A stretch of 64,000 bases of DNA from Paenibacillus hexagrammi. Its GTDB lineage: Bacteria; Bacillota; Bacilli; Paenibacillales; NBRC-103111. Positions within the stretch are counted from its first letter, which is position 1. Each line of letters begins with the position of its first letter. The stretch is from assembly GCF_021513275.1 (NCBI RefSeq), contig NZ_CP090978.1, forward strand, positions 5,437,247-5,501,246. Direction: 5' to 3'. Shown here one piece after another: positions 34,429-43,809 of the stretch. Under the pieces are notes generated by a model, which saw nothing but the letters and a program-made list of their open reading frames with translations, made no database searches and had not been told where the DNA came from. The translations under genes were made by a program, and so were the position numbers.

Positions 34429-35082
34429 ATGAATATTAACGACACTTTCCTAATCCATTCCCAAAAAGCAGAGAGCAGAATCTACATCATATGCAAAAAG
34501 GTTCTTGATTGTATTGGTGCTCTGGCAGGACTGATTCTTTTATCCCCTCTACTCTTACTCATTTCTCTCCTTATTAAACTTGAAAACCCATCATCGGCTA
34601 TCCTCTTCAAACAAATTCGTGTTGGCAAACATGGGGAACGGTTTACAATGTACAAGTTCCGCACGATGGTATCTGAGGCCGATACTCTACTCGAAGAAAT
34701 CAAAGTACATAATGAAATCCATGGAAAAATGTTCAAAATTAAAAACGACCCAAGAATTACGAAAATCGGAAAATGTCTGCGCCAGACTAGTTTAGATGAG
34801 TTACCCCAATTATGGAATGTTCTAACTGGAAGTATGAGTTTAGTTGGGCCAAGACCACCCTTAGAACGCGAGGTAGCTGAATACACGTTATATGAAATAA
34901 AAAGGCTTTCAGTCATTCCCGGCTGTACAGGGTTATGGCAAATATCAGGAAGAAATGAGCTTGATTTCTATGACATGCTCCGCCTGGACTTCACCTACAT
35001 CAACGAAGCTTCTTTATGGCTCGATTTGAAAATCATTGTCATGACCATCCCCGTTATGATAACTCGGAAGGGGGCGTTTTGA
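34429..35082 (+). CDS. Undecaprenyl-phosphate sugar-1-phosphate transferase (initiating enzyme)
   Basis: A 217-residue monotopic phosphoglycosyl transferase that loads the first sugar phosphate on undecaprenyl phosphate. Motifs: basic stretch and membrane hairpin CKKVLDCIGALAGLILLSPL, FKQIRVGKHGERFTMYKFRT, then TSLDELPQLWNVLTGSMSLVGPRPP, and PGCTGLWQISGR. The catalytic Asp-Glu pair is in LDELPQ. It lacks the long N-terminal membrane domain of WbaP-type enzymes, as usual in EpsL-like proteins. ATG 34429 has GGAGG seven bases upstream; in-frame codons further up have no site. The next gene starts 3 bp after its stop. Confidence 0.93.
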   Translation: MNINDTFLIHSQKAESRIYIICKKVLDCIGALAGLILLSPLLLLISLLIKLENPSSAILFKQIRVGKHGERFTMYKFRTMVSEADTLLEEIKVHNEIHGKMFKIKNDPRITKIGKCLRQTSLDELPQLWNVLTGSMSLVGPRPPLEREVAEYTLYEIKRLSVIPGCTGLWQISGRNELDFYDMLRLDFTYINEASLWLDLKIIVMTIPVMITRKGAF

Positions 35083-35084
35083 TT

Positions 35085-35855
35085 ATGCATAGTAAGCATC
35101 GCTATTCATTCATGCATACTTTCATTGATTCCTTAACCATGCAGCAAACGATTGAGCAAATCAAGCATTGCATTGAACAACGCATCCCTATGCAGCATGT
35201 AGTCATTAATGCAAGTAAATTGATTTTAATGAAGGATAATCGGGAATTAACGAAAATCGTTAACAACTGTAGCATCATTAATGCTGACGGACAAGCTATC
35301 GTTTGGGCAGGCAAACTACTAGGAATCCCTATTCCTGAACGTGTAGCTGGTGTTGATCTAATGTATCATCTACTGCAAATGGCCGAACGAAAACAGTATC
35401 GAGTATATATTTTAGGTGCCAGAGAAAATGTGTTGGAGCTTGCTGTCTCTGCTATGGTTAAACGCTTCCCTAAACTGCAGATCGCAGGATATCATCATGG
35501 TTACTTTCACAGAGATCAAGAACAAGAAATTGTTAAAAGAATCTCTGCTAGCGAAGCAGACATATTGTTTGTAGGAATGAGTTCACCGTTAAAAGAGTAC
35601 TGGCTTAATAAGCACCTATTCGATTTGCAAACCCCCTTCAATATGGGTGTTGGGGGAAGCCTGGATATTTGGGCGGGATATACAAACAGAGCACCTGTAT
35701 GGATGCAAAAAGCTGGGATGGAATGGTTATATCGACTATGTCAAGAGCCTCAACGCATGTGGAAGCGCTATCTCATTGGTAATACCAAATTCATCCAGCT
35801 CGTCCTTAGACATTACTTTAACCCCGTGGAGGCAGTCAATCATGACATCAATTAA
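35085..35855 (+). CDS. WecG/TagA/CpsF family glycosyltransferase
   Basis: A 256-residue GT26 enzyme; relatives add ManNAc (or another sugar) to undecaprenyl-PP-GlcNAc. Motifs: VVINASKLILMKDN, INADGQAIVWAGKLLG with the catalytic Asp, RVAGVDLMYHLL, VYILGARENV, VGMSSPLKEYW and MGVGGSLDIWAGYTNRAP. The ATG at 35085 follows a G-rich site overlapping the previous gene's end. With the dehydrogenase next door this points to a polymer containing ManNAc or ManNAcA near the reducing end. Confidence 0.92.
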   Translation: MHSKHRYSFMHTFIDSLTMQQTIEQIKHCIEQRIPMQHVVINASKLILMKDNRELTKIVNNCSIINADGQAIVWAGKLLGIPIPERVAGVDLMYHLLQMAERKQYRVYILGARENVLELAVSAMVKRFPKLQIAGYHHGYFHRDQEQEIVKRISASEADILFVGMSSPLKEYWLNKHLFDLQTPFNMGVGGSLDIWAGYTNRAPVWMQKAGMEWLYRLCQEPQRMWKRYLIGNTKFIQLVLRHYFNPVEAVNHDIN

Positions 35856-37122
35856 GGAAACGATTTGTGTAGTTGGACTAGGATATATCGGGCTGCCTAC
35901 TGCTGTTATGTTCGCACGCGCTGACCATACGGTTATCTGCGTCGACACCAACCTCAGGCTGCTTGCTCAGCTTGAACAAGGACAGATACCTTTTGATGAG
36001 CCACTCCTGCAAACATACTTCGAAAAAGTAAACCATAATCGTTTAAGCTATCTCCCTACGCCTTCAACTTCAGATGTGTTCATTATCGCTGTACCTACAC
36101 CAGTTCGTGAAGAATACAAAGCTGACCTGACTTACGTAGAATCAGCTATCAATTCCATCCTTCCTGTACTCGAAGTCGGTAATTTAATAATTATAGAATC
36201 AACTATCCCTCCCAAAACAACCGATGGTGTTGTCACAAATCTTTTAACTCAAGCGGGTTGGAGAGTTGGTGAAGACATTTTCCTTGCCCACTGCCCAGAA
36301 AGAGTCCTCCCTGGTAAAATTATTGTTGAAATGAGGGAAAACGCTCGAATCATTGGCGGTATTAATGAAGCTTCTTGTAATAAAGCCGCTAGTCTCTATC
36401 GTAGCTTTGTAACTGGCACCATCTTAACAACAAGTAGTATCAATGCAGAAATGTGCAAGCTCATGGAGAACACCTACCGTGATGTCAATATTGCCTTAGC
36501 CAACGAGTTAGCCAAAGCCTCATCCGTCTTAGGGGTAAATCCCCTAGAAGTTATTCAACTAGCCAATCATCATCCTCGTGTACAAATTTTGCAACCTGGT
36601 CCGGGTGTAGGCGGTCATTGTATAGCAGTTGACCCTTACTTCATCATTCAGCAGGCTCATGGGCAAACCCCTCTTATGCAAACAGCCCGGGAGATCAACA
36701 CCTCTATGCCTGCATTTGTAGCAGAACAAGTTACTAGAATAGTATCTCCTTCTATGAATAAAAAAATTAGTATTTTTGGCATCACATACAAAGGTAACGT
36801 GAGTGATTTCAGAGAAAGCCCTGCACTGGAAGTCATTCATATTCTTAAAGAATTATATACAATTAACGTTCATGACCCTAAGGTAGAGGCGCATCATTCC
36901 CCCGTACCTCTCGTTTCTTTGGAAGATTGCCTTGTGGGCAGCGAGTTACTTATTGTATTAGCTGACCACGATGAGTTTTATTATTTAGATGCTGGAGAAT
37001 TGCTAGCGCATATGAAGTCTCCCATCATTTTTGATACAAAAAACTGCGTCAAGCTTAGCAATCACCCATCTATTCAATATATCAGTTACAATAATTTAAA
37101 CGAAATCCCCGATACAGCATGA
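35842..37122 (+). CDS. Nucleotide-sugar dehydrogenase (UDP-ManNAc dehydrogenase type)
   Basis: A 426-residue NAD-dependent enzyme that oxidises C6 of a UDP-hexose in two steps. It has the Rossmann start VCVVGLGYIGLPTA-like (ICVVGLGYIGLPTAVMFA), HCPERVLPGKIIVE, and the catalytic Cys in GPGVGGHCIAVDP. The CPERVLPG form is typical of WecC (UDP-ManNAc to UDP-ManNAcA), rather than UDP-glucose dehydrogenase. The ATG has GGAGG nine bases upstream and overlaps the previous gene by 14 bp. It supplies an acidic sugar for the polymer. Confidence 0.9.
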   Translation: MTSIKETICVVGLGYIGLPTAVMFARADHTVICVDTNLRLLAQLEQGQIPFDEPLLQTYFEKVNHNRLSYLPTPSTSDVFIIAVPTPVREEYKADLTYVESAINSILPVLEVGNLIIIESTIPPKTTDGVVTNLLTQAGWRVGEDIFLAHCPERVLPGKIIVEMRENARIIGGINEASCNKAASLYRSFVTGTILTTSSINAEMCKLMENTYRDVNIALANELAKASSVLGVNPLEVIQLANHHPRVQILQPGPGVGGHCIAVDPYFIIQQAHGQTPLMQTAREINTSMPAFVAEQVTRIVSPSMNKKISIFGITYKGNVSDFRESPALEVIHILKELYTINVHDPKVEAHHSPVPLVSLEDCLVGSELLIVLADHDEFYYLDAGELLAHMKSPIIFDTKNCVKLSNHPSIQYISYNNLNEIPDTA

Positions 37123-37180
37123 GTTCGAATTTATTAAGACTAATGAACCGAATTTTGCAAGTAAATAATGGGGGGTTCCA

Positions 37181-37708
37181 ATGAATTTTCAAGAATTTCT
37201 GCGATTATTACGAACACGATGGTGGATTATTGTTTGCATCACAGTTACCACCACAACCATTACGTATATTCAAAATTCATACTTTGTTAAGCCGGAGTAT
37301 GCCAATTCCGCTACTTTGCTTATTAATGACCGACACAGCAATGAAAAGTATTCCTTAACCTTTGACGATGTTTTACTTTATGAGAAATTAATAGGTACAT
37401 ATCGAGATATCATCTTAAGTAATAAGGTATTAAATATCGTTTCTCATGAAATGCAGACGGAGTATCACACCACTCTTTCCGCTTCAGAAATACGTCGAAT
37501 TATTACAGTTAGTACGTCCAACAATTCCCAGGTTATTACCATTACAGCACAGTATACTGATTATATTCTTGCAACTAATTTAGTCAATTTAGTGGCTAAA
37601 GCCTTCAGTGAAAATCTCAAAGCGATTATGAATGTAGACAATGTATCTATTGTGGATGAAGCGGTTGTGAATAGTCCGGTTCCCCCGTTAGCCCTGCAAC
37701 CAAATTGA
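37181..37708 (+). CDS. CapA/Wzz-like chain-length protein, N-terminal part of a CapA-kinase fusion
   Basis: 175 residues: N-terminal membrane helix (RWWIIVCITVTTTTITYI) and the extracytoplasmic Wzz domain. The frame ends soon after the proline-rich segment SPVPPLALQPN, in which a C run (37682-37686) seems one base short. With six C the sequence reads VPPVSPATKLNTAISAVMG, leading straight into the second membrane helix in the next frame. Such proteins control polymer chain length and activate the tyrosine kinase. GGGGG precedes the ATG. Confidence 0.88.
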   Translation: MNFQEFLRLLRTRWWIIVCITVTTTTITYIQNSYFVKPEYANSATLLINDRHSNEKYSLTFDDVLLYEKLIGTYRDIILSNKVLNIVSHEMQTEYHTTLSASEIRRIITVSTSNNSQVITITAQYTDYILATNLVNLVAKAFSENLKAIMNVDNVSIVDEAVVNSPVPPLALQPN

Positions 37709-38481
37709 ATACAGCAATAAGTGCAGTTATGGGTATCGTTTTCTCCCTTGGTCTCATTCTTTCCATTAGACTTTTAGATACACGAATTCGAACTGAAGAG
37801 GATTTATTCACTGTGTGTGATTCATTTATTCTTGGTACTATTCAATCTTTTAAGAAAGTTAAGAAAGGTATAATCTTAATCACTAAAATGGACCACGCTT
37901 CAGCTATCGCTGAAACTTTTCGCACCATTCGCACCTCCATGCATTATTTAAGGCAGGACGAAGATCAGAAATTATTTCTAATATGCAGCGCTGCTCCCGG
38001 GGAAGGCAAAACTACTGTTGTTTCTAATTTAAGCATTATTACCGCACTGGACGGAAAGCGGGTATTGCTGATCGATGGAGATTTGCGCAATCCCCATCTG
38101 CATCATGTTTTTGAAATTCCAAATCGCGTTGGACTAAGCTCAATCCTTACAGGACATTCAACATTAGGAAATGCTGTACGGGAGACTCAAATTCCAGGCT
38201 TATTCATTTTGCCCGCCGGCCCTCTTCAGCCGCATCCAGCTGAACTTTTTGGCACTATGAGAATGGATGAGCTTTGCCAGAATTTGAAAACGCAATTTGA
38301 CTGTGTATTCATCGATAGTCCATCTTTACTCTCCGTGACAGATGCTAGAATTATTAAAAAGAATATGGACGGAATCATTATTACTATTCGCCTCAACAGC
38401 ACCAAAAAAGATCATATTAAGAAAAACCTTACAACTGCTGGATACTTCAAAAAACAAAATTTTAGGCATTATTGTAAATGA
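37705..38481 (+). CDS. Tyrosine (BY-type) kinase with CapA second helix, remainder of the fusion
   Basis: This frame contains the second membrane helix (AISAVMGIVFSLGLILSIRL), a short juxtamembrane segment, SAIAETFRTIRTSM, Walker A APGEGKTT, Walker A' LLIDGDLRNP and Walker B FDCVFIDSP. With the preceding frame it gives a single Wzc-like protein of about 444 residues; most Firmicutes have separate CapA and CapB. A second frame slip at the A run 38422-38426 (one A too many) spoils the tail; the corrected end reads KNKILGIIVNDKSESELTVK and stops at 38515. No tyrosine-rich tail is visible, unlike most BY kinases. Confidence 0.87.
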   Translation: MNTAISAVMGIVFSLGLILSIRLLDTRIRTEEDLFTVCDSFILGTIQSFKKVKKGIILITKMDHASAIAETFRTIRTSMHYLRQDEDQKLFLICSAAPGEGKTTVVSNLSIITALDGKRVLLIDGDLRNPHLHHVFEIPNRVGLSSILTGHSTLGNAVRETQIPGLFILPAGPLQPHPAELFGTMRMDELCQNLKTQFDCVFIDSPSLLSVTDARIIKKNMDGIIITIRLNSTKKDHIKKNLTTAGYFKKQNFRHYCK

Positions 38482-38548
38482 TAAAAGTGAGAGCGAATTA
38501 ACAGTGAAGTTGTAAGTATCCTCAACGTTAATGGAAGGTATATGTCAT

Positions 38549-39106
38549 ATGACAACTAGGATATTAAATCTCGATGGTCATAATTTTAAAGATTTCCCTC
38601 TAGGAGGACAATTAAACTTTCAGCGAATATTATTGAGTCAGAGATATGAAGGAGTGGAGTTCAGTCTCGCTGGACTGTCTAGTGACCCTAATGAGATTCC
38701 AGGCTCCTGGCATACTCGAATGATTCATGACAATGCCTACTCGTTCTTTTCGCTCGGGGCTCTTTCGAGAAAACCAACCAAACAAAGGATTCCAATAAGT
38801 TTACGCTATACGTGGGGAGCGGCCTACTATAAAGCCAAACTGCTGCATTACGACCCTGAATTGGTTCTATATGCTCATAATCCTGAAGTGTTGATTCCAT
38901 TCTTAAAGGAAAAGCACAAAATGATTTATCATGTCCATGGAACTCCACTGCATAAAGCAGCAAATTCCAAGTACTCTTGGTTTCAATCGGGTATAGCAGG
39001 CAAATTATATATGTCAATTATCGAGCGTGTCTTCCAGCGAGCCGACCATATAATCTGGTCAAGTCGTTCAGGATTAGAAGAAGCTTCAGCTTTTTTCCTT
39101 ACCTAA
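38549..39106 (+). CDS. GT4-type glycosyltransferase, N-terminal part (frameshifted)
   Basis: Residues 1-185 of a GT-B enzyme: MTTRILNLDGHNFKDFPLGG with the Gly-rich acceptor loop, then ELVLYAHNPEVLIPFLKEK, YHVHGTPLHKAA and ADHIIWSSRSGLEEASAF. It stops after six T at 39091-39096. Adding one T gives AFFPYLMNKSFVLPNGVD, joining the C-terminal half. The ATG at 38549 follows GGAAGG nine bases upstream; an ATG six codons earlier lacks a site. The full enzyme would be 396 residues. Confidence 0.85.
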   Translation: MTTRILNLDGHNFKDFPLGGQLNFQRILLSQRYEGVEFSLAGLSSDPNEIPGSWHTRMIHDNAYSFFSLGALSRKPTKQRIPISLRYTWGAAYYKAKLLHYDPELVLYAHNPEVLIPFLKEKHKMIYHVHGTPLHKAANSKYSWFQSGIAGKLYMSIIERVFQRADHIIWSSRSGLEEASAFFLT

Positions 39107-39738
39107 TGAATAAATCCTTCGTTCTTCCTAACGGAGTAGACACTTCGCACTATACGGTTCTTGGACGAAAAAATCACTTTCGGAACAAATACAATCTCCC
39201 GCTTGATGGAGCATTAGGTATGTTTCTTGGCAGATTAAGCAATGTCAAAGGATTAGATTTGATTCTCCATTCGATTGCAACGCTTCGTCAAGAAGGTATT
39301 GTATTATATTTGGCATTAGTAGGGTCTGGAGAGCAGGAACAAGCGCTTCGACAGCTTTGTAGCCGTTTGTCTCTAGAGTCACAGATTTTTTTTATCGGAC
39401 AAAAAGAAAGCACAGAATTACCTGAGATTCTTGCGTGTGGCGATTTTGCCATGTTCGCCTCTCACACGGAGGGCTTCCCTCTAGCATTGCTTGAATGCAT
39501 GGCTTCTGGTCTGCCCGTCGTTACAACAAGGGCCGGAGATATCGCTAACGTTGTCGTCAATGGATGCAATGGCTTGATTCTCGATAATCGCACCATCACT
39601 TCCTATGCAGCTGCTTGTAAACATATGATGAATCGCTTCCCCATGATGGCTGGTGAGGCGGTTCGAACAGCCAACATGTATTCACAGCAAGCCATGTTCA
39701 ACAAGTTCGCTGACATTCTGTATACGATCTGCAGGTGA
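39106..39738 (+). CDS. GT4-type glycosyltransferase, C-terminal part in second frame
   Basis: The nucleotide-sugar-binding half of the same enzyme: VLPNGVDTSHY, GMFLGRLSNVKGLDLIL, LVGSGEQEQALRQL, and the EX7E-type motif in ASHTEGFPLALLECMASGLP. It ends overlapping the next gene. No ribosome-binding site precedes it, so it should be read together with the N-terminal piece. Confidence 0.85.
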   Translation: MNKSFVLPNGVDTSHYTVLGRKNHFRNKYNLPLDGALGMFLGRLSNVKGLDLILHSIATLRQEGIVLYLALVGSGEQEQALRQLCSRLSLESQIFFIGQKESTELPEILACGDFAMFASHTEGFPLALLECMASGLPVVTTRAGDIANVVVNGCNGLILDNRTITSYAAACKHMMNRFPMMAGEAVRTANMYSQQAMFNKFADILYTICR

Positions 39739-39743
39739 ATCTT

Positions 39744-40859
39744 ATGAAATCGATTCTACATGTAACTTGGTCAAGTCACATGGGAGGCTCTGAAAAACTG
39801 CTTCTACATATGCTGAGAGAGCTTGCTGCTCAAAACGATAGCGAGTTCCAGCACCATATATGTGTTATTGATGGCTCTGGCACATTGCTCTCCGAGTTTC
39901 AAGCGACAGGCTTTCCGACAGTTTATTTCATGGCGAAACATGGATTGGATGTGAAGGAAATAGGGAAGTTTATTCGCTACTTGCGAAGCCAGCCATTTGA
40001 TATCATACACTTCCATTCCATTATTTCGACAATTGTGTTCGCGTGGTTATTTAATTCTGCCCATATTATTCGATCTGACCATGGAGGTAGGCTTCTAAAT
40101 ACGAAAGGCTGGAAACTAAAACGGGATCGATGGGTCATGCGGTTCATTGATTTACTAATAAACAAGCATATAGCCGTATCCAATCTTGTTAACATGCAAC
40201 TTCAGCATACTTATAACATTGCTTCTTCAAAAATCGAGGTAATACATAATGGCATCCTTGTTAGACCGGTCTTGAACAATCGTCAGTATTTGCGTAAACA
40301 ATTAAACCTAAATGAAGATGATTTTGTAGTCGGGGTAGTTGCAAGGCTTTTACATGGAAAGGGCGTACAGTACGTCATACATGCGATCAAGCTACTTATT
40401 GAACAAGGTGTAGCCTGCAAATTGGTTATAGTTGGTGAAGGACCTTATCGTGGGGAACTTGAACATATTACAGAGCAATTGTCTCTAAATGAATATGTCC
40501 AGTTTACTGGTTTGCTTACTGATACTTCTGAAATCTACACGCTTTTTGATACTTTCGTATTCTCCTCCATCTGGCAAGAATCTTTCGGAATGACACTGCT
40601 TGAGGCGCTTTCGGCAGGAATTCCGCTCATCGCCTTTAATCGGGGAGCCGTTAGTGAAATCATTACAGATGGATTCAATGGATTCTTAATTGAACCTTCT
40701 TCCGAGGAATTGGCCGAGAAAATCTTATTCATTCAAAGAGATTTACTACTGAGGCGCTCGTTGAAAGCAAATGCTCTCCAGTCCATACAAGATAGATTTC
40801 GATTAGAAACCAAGCTGAACCGACTCTTAGAAGTCTACAGGGAGGTATCCCGGAGGTAG
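39744..40859 (+). CDS. GT4 family glycosyltransferase
   Basis: A 371-residue retaining GT-B transferase with VTWSSHMGGSEKLLLHML (acceptor loop), FHSIISTIVFAW, VIHNGILVRP, VARLLHGKGVQYVIHAIKLL and the EX7E motif in WQESFGMTLLEALSAGIPL. The ATG at 39744 has GCAGGTGA five bases upstream, overlapping the end of the preceding gene. It adds a sugar to the lipid-linked repeat at the inner face of the membrane; donor and acceptor unknown. Confidence 0.93.
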   Translation: MKSILHVTWSSHMGGSEKLLLHMLRELAAQNDSEFQHHICVIDGSGTLLSEFQATGFPTVYFMAKHGLDVKEIGKFIRYLRSQPFDIIHFHSIISTIVFAWLFNSAHIIRSDHGGRLLNTKGWKLKRDRWVMRFIDLLINKHIAVSNLVNMQLQHTYNIASSKIEVIHNGILVRPVLNNRQYLRKQLNLNEDDFVVGVVARLLHGKGVQYVIHAIKLLIEQGVACKLVIVGEGPYRGELEHITEQLSLNEYVQFTGLLTDTSEIYTLFDTFVFSSIWQESFGMTLLEALSAGIPLIAFNRGAVSEIITDGFNGFLIEPSSEELAEKILFIQRDLLLRRSLKANALQSIQDRFRLETKLNRLLEVYREVSRR

Positions 40860-40862
40860 TTC

Positions 40863-42269
40863 ATGAAAGCTGCGATTGTACTTTATGTCTTATCTGGAAT
40901 AGTTCTCGGATTGCTATTTCAAAAGAATGAATACATTGCTCTATTCTTATCAGCGATTCCTTTATTGATTGCTCTGATTCAACTCAAAGAAAGCCCGAAA
41001 TGGCTTATTTTCGTAATCTTCCTCATTCTGTTCACCGTACCTATTATGCGAATGAACGTTGTAGAGAACGGAAGGTTTTTCCTGTTTCCCGCATTAATAT
41101 TGTGCCAAATCTTTGCGGTTACTGTATTATTTACATGCCGCTTTCAATTTGACAAATTTTCTACTTTCGATGTCTTGATTCTTATTTACTTAGTGACTAG
41201 TGCGATCTCCACAAAACTTTCTATTATGAATGCAACATGGGGAGTTAAATATCTATATGTCAACATTTTTGGTGGCTATTTATTCTATATTTGCTTAAAA
41301 CAATATACACAAAAAAAAGAAAATCTCCACATATGGATCTTTGAGCTGATTAACTCAATTTTAACTATTGTTGCAGGTTATTGTCTTATCGAATATGTCA
41401 TGAAATACAACTTCTTATATCATGGTTTAGCTTCTTTTGTCGATGTCAGCAAGCAATACAGTGCCGTTTACAGGGCAGCAGGGACACTGGAGCACCCCCT
41501 TGTTGCCGGGTTGCTTTTTTTAATGTGGTTTCCGATTAACGTAGCTAGAATGTTCGAAGAAAGACTACAGTTCAAAAGTCTGATATCATCACTGCTCTTA
41601 TCAGGTGGTATTCTCGTAACAGGATCACGATCTAGCTTTTACTTCCTTCTCCTCAGCGGTATGCTGCTCGTACTATTTATTTTTATAAAACGCTTGGTAA
41701 GCTTAAGAGTGATCGTCGTCATTACTACGGCCTTTATGCTCCTAATTGGTCTTCTTACTACAGACAATCAAATTTTGACGCGTGTAAAGGCTACAAGTAG
41801 CGAGTCTTTGTCCAGTGAGGGAGATTTAAATAGGTACTACTCCGTACTATGGGCTATAGATACAATGAAGCATTATTGGCTATGGGGATTGGGTCCTTTA
41901 AATGCAGATAACTTTAAACAAACAGATAGGTACAGCAAGTACACGGTTACTACGAATTGGGGCATGGAAAATTCTTGGACTGCTTTAGTTTTGGATCACG
42001 GCGTTATGGGAAGCATTCCTTTCTTCCTGATCTTAATCATTGTTATAAGTAGACTAATCGGAGCTATCATTCGTTCTCGTGATAAAACCAGTTCCCTAAC
42101 GCTAATTGGATTCCTAGTAGGGTTTATTGCTTTCTTAGCCAATTTAGGCACATTTAATGCTTTGAACGGCTCATTTACAGTCCAAATGATGCTTTGGGTG
42201 CTCGTATTTATAGGAGAACGTTACGCTGCTGCTTTATCCAGATTTCCAGTAAATATCAAATTGGCCTAA
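40863..42269 (+). CDS. O-antigen ligase/polymerase-type (Wzy-like) membrane protein
   Basis: A 468-residue protein with about 11-12 hydrophobic helices and one large outer loop containing the family signature around GTLEHPLVAGLLFLMW and later ENSWTALVLDHGVMGSIPFF. It would polymerise or transfer lipid-linked repeats outside the membrane. GGAGG lies six bases before the ATG. It is the last gene of the plus arm; the flippase gene runs towards it and ends only 11 bp away. Confidence 0.88.
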   Translation: MKAAIVLYVLSGIVLGLLFQKNEYIALFLSAIPLLIALIQLKESPKWLIFVIFLILFTVPIMRMNVVENGRFFLFPALILCQIFAVTVLFTCRFQFDKFSTFDVLILIYLVTSAISTKLSIMNATWGVKYLYVNIFGGYLFYICLKQYTQKKENLHIWIFELINSILTIVAGYCLIEYVMKYNFLYHGLASFVDVSKQYSAVYRAAGTLEHPLVAGLLFLMWFPINVARMFEERLQFKSLISSLLLSGGILVTGSRSSFYFLLLSGMLLVLFIFIKRLVSLRVIVVITTAFMLLIGLLTTDNQILTRVKATSSESLSSEGDLNRYYSVLWAIDTMKHYWLWGLGPLNADNFKQTDRYSKYTVTTNWGMENSWTALVLDHGVMGSIPFFLILIIVISRLIGAIIRSRDKTSSLTLIGFLVGFIAFLANLGTFNALNGSFTVQMMLWVLVFIGERYAAALSRFPVNIKLA

Positions 42270-42280
42270 TAGATCAACTA

Positions 42281-43786
42281 TTATGTTTTTCCTATCAGCC
42301 TTTTGATTCTAGAGGTAAGCTCTTTAGCTGATGCCGGTTCCGCGACAACATTGCAGACGATAAATACTGACATTACAACTATCGCCACGATTATCGATTC
42401 AAAAATCCATTCGATCCAATTTGAAGAGTTTTCTATGAATCTCCCGCCTCCCCCAACTATACATGCCGCAGCAATGATATTAACGACTAATCTCCTTACA
42501 GAATGGTAAGGGGATTTTTTCAATACAACACGGTTTCCGTAATGGATTAAGTCTATGGCTCTAAATAAGAACGAACAAATTCCGCCTAACAACACACCGT
42601 AAATTCCAAAAAACATGACAAATACAAGTGAGGCAACAACGTTAATGCAGGCTTCGACGAGCATTCTCATCCTAGTCTCTTTATAGTGCCCTGCTGCGAT
42701 TACGATCGTGTACTGCGGTTCCCTTATATGGTTAAGCAGGCCTACCGCAACAAACATCATAGCTAATAAAGGGTCGACGTACGCCGGGTCATGTAGCTTT
42801 GCCGTATACAAACGAACGAAGGGCATAATTAGAAGCACTGAACAGGTATATCCCCAAATCATGATGATATAGTAGATGTATTCATACATATTGTACGCTT
42901 GTTGAAGCTGTCTTTTATCTTTAAGTGCAATTAATTGCCCAAATCCCGACATGATACCACTAGAAAATGAAAGAATAAGCATACTAACTGCGCCAAAAAC
43001 TGTATTGTAAACAGCATATAAACTAACTGCTTTAAAATCGGAGAACATGCTTAAGACGATCATTGGCATGTTAAAAATAGCCATTGAAGCAATTTGCTGC
43101 ATAAAGGTATCCCATCTAGTTGGAATAACATCCATTGTAGCGTTTACCTTTATATTTAAATCCTTATAGTTCCTCTTCACATAAAAAGCTAAAATGGACA
43201 CACGTGAAACGTAAACAGCAGAAGCTATCAATTGTACGATCAAGATACTGCTGTCCAACGTAATTAATGTAATGGCTATCATATTATTAGCTATCAATCC
43301 TACCGACTGGACTAGGCTTACCACATAGCTCTTCTGGTCAGCTGTCAGTAATACCCGATAGGTTCCCATAAGCAGGTATTCGGCTACTCCCGCTCCTAAT
43401 ACGACCAATATGAGAGCAGTCATATACACCTTTGAAAGAGAACCATGTACTAACGAAGGATAGACGATGGCAAACAATGTAACGATGAGAGCAAGCCACG
43501 CCCCCGTGCGATGATAGAACCTTCTAGATGCCGATAGAATCTGATTGATCTTCATGGCTTCCCGATTAGCTAATGGGTTAAACAAAAGTTGGATGGCGGC
43601 CATTCCCACCCCCGTTTCGATTAAGTTGAAAAACACCATAAATTGCTTAACAACTGCAATAATACCATTCACAACAGAGCCATAATGTTGAATGACCATA
43701 ACAGGTAAAATGAATCCCGTTACATTCGATATGATTTGTAAGAGAAAGTAGGTTAAAAAATTATACATGGCTTTTTTTGTACGCAT
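42281..43786 (-). CDS. Polysaccharide flippase (Wzx-like)
   Basis: About 501 residues, with 12-14 hydrophobic helices in the MATE/MOP layout (YNFLTYFLLQIISNVTGFIL at the start; AYNTVFGAVSMLILSFSSG mid-way). It would move the lipid-linked repeat across the membrane, the partner of the Wzy-like protein coded on the opposite strand. Start: tandem ATGs after GGAGA; I chose 43786 (a frame start at 43798 also exists). It is the last gene of the minus arm. No terminator fits in the 11-bp gap, so overlapping convergent transcripts are likely. Confidence 0.88.
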   Translation of the reverse strand: MRTKKAMYNFLTYFLLQIISNVTGFILPVMVIQHYGSVVNGIIAVVKQFMVFFNLIETGVGMAAIQLLFNPLANREAMKINQILSASRRFYHRTGAWLALIVTLFAIVYPSLVHGSLSKVYMTALILVVLGAGVAEYLLMGTYRVLLTADQKSYVVSLVQSVGLIANNMIAITLITLDSSILIVQLIASAVYVSRVSILAFYVKRNYKDLNIKVNATMDVIPTRWDTFMQQIASMAIFNMPMIVLSMFSDFKAVSLYAVYNTVFGAVSMLILSFSSGIMSGFGQLIALKDKRQLQQAYNMYEYIYYIIMIWGYTCSVLLIMPFVRLYTAKLHDPAYVDPLLAMMFVAVGLLNHIREPQYTIVIAAGHYKETRMRMLVEACINVVASLVFVMFFGIYGVLLGGICSFLFRAIDLIHYGNRVVLKKSPYHSVRRLVVNIIAAACIVGGGGRFIENSSNWIEWIFESIIVAIVVMSVFIVCNVVAEPASAKELTSRIKRLIGKT

Positions 43787-43809
43787 CATAGTCTCCATCT
43801 ATGCAGGAA

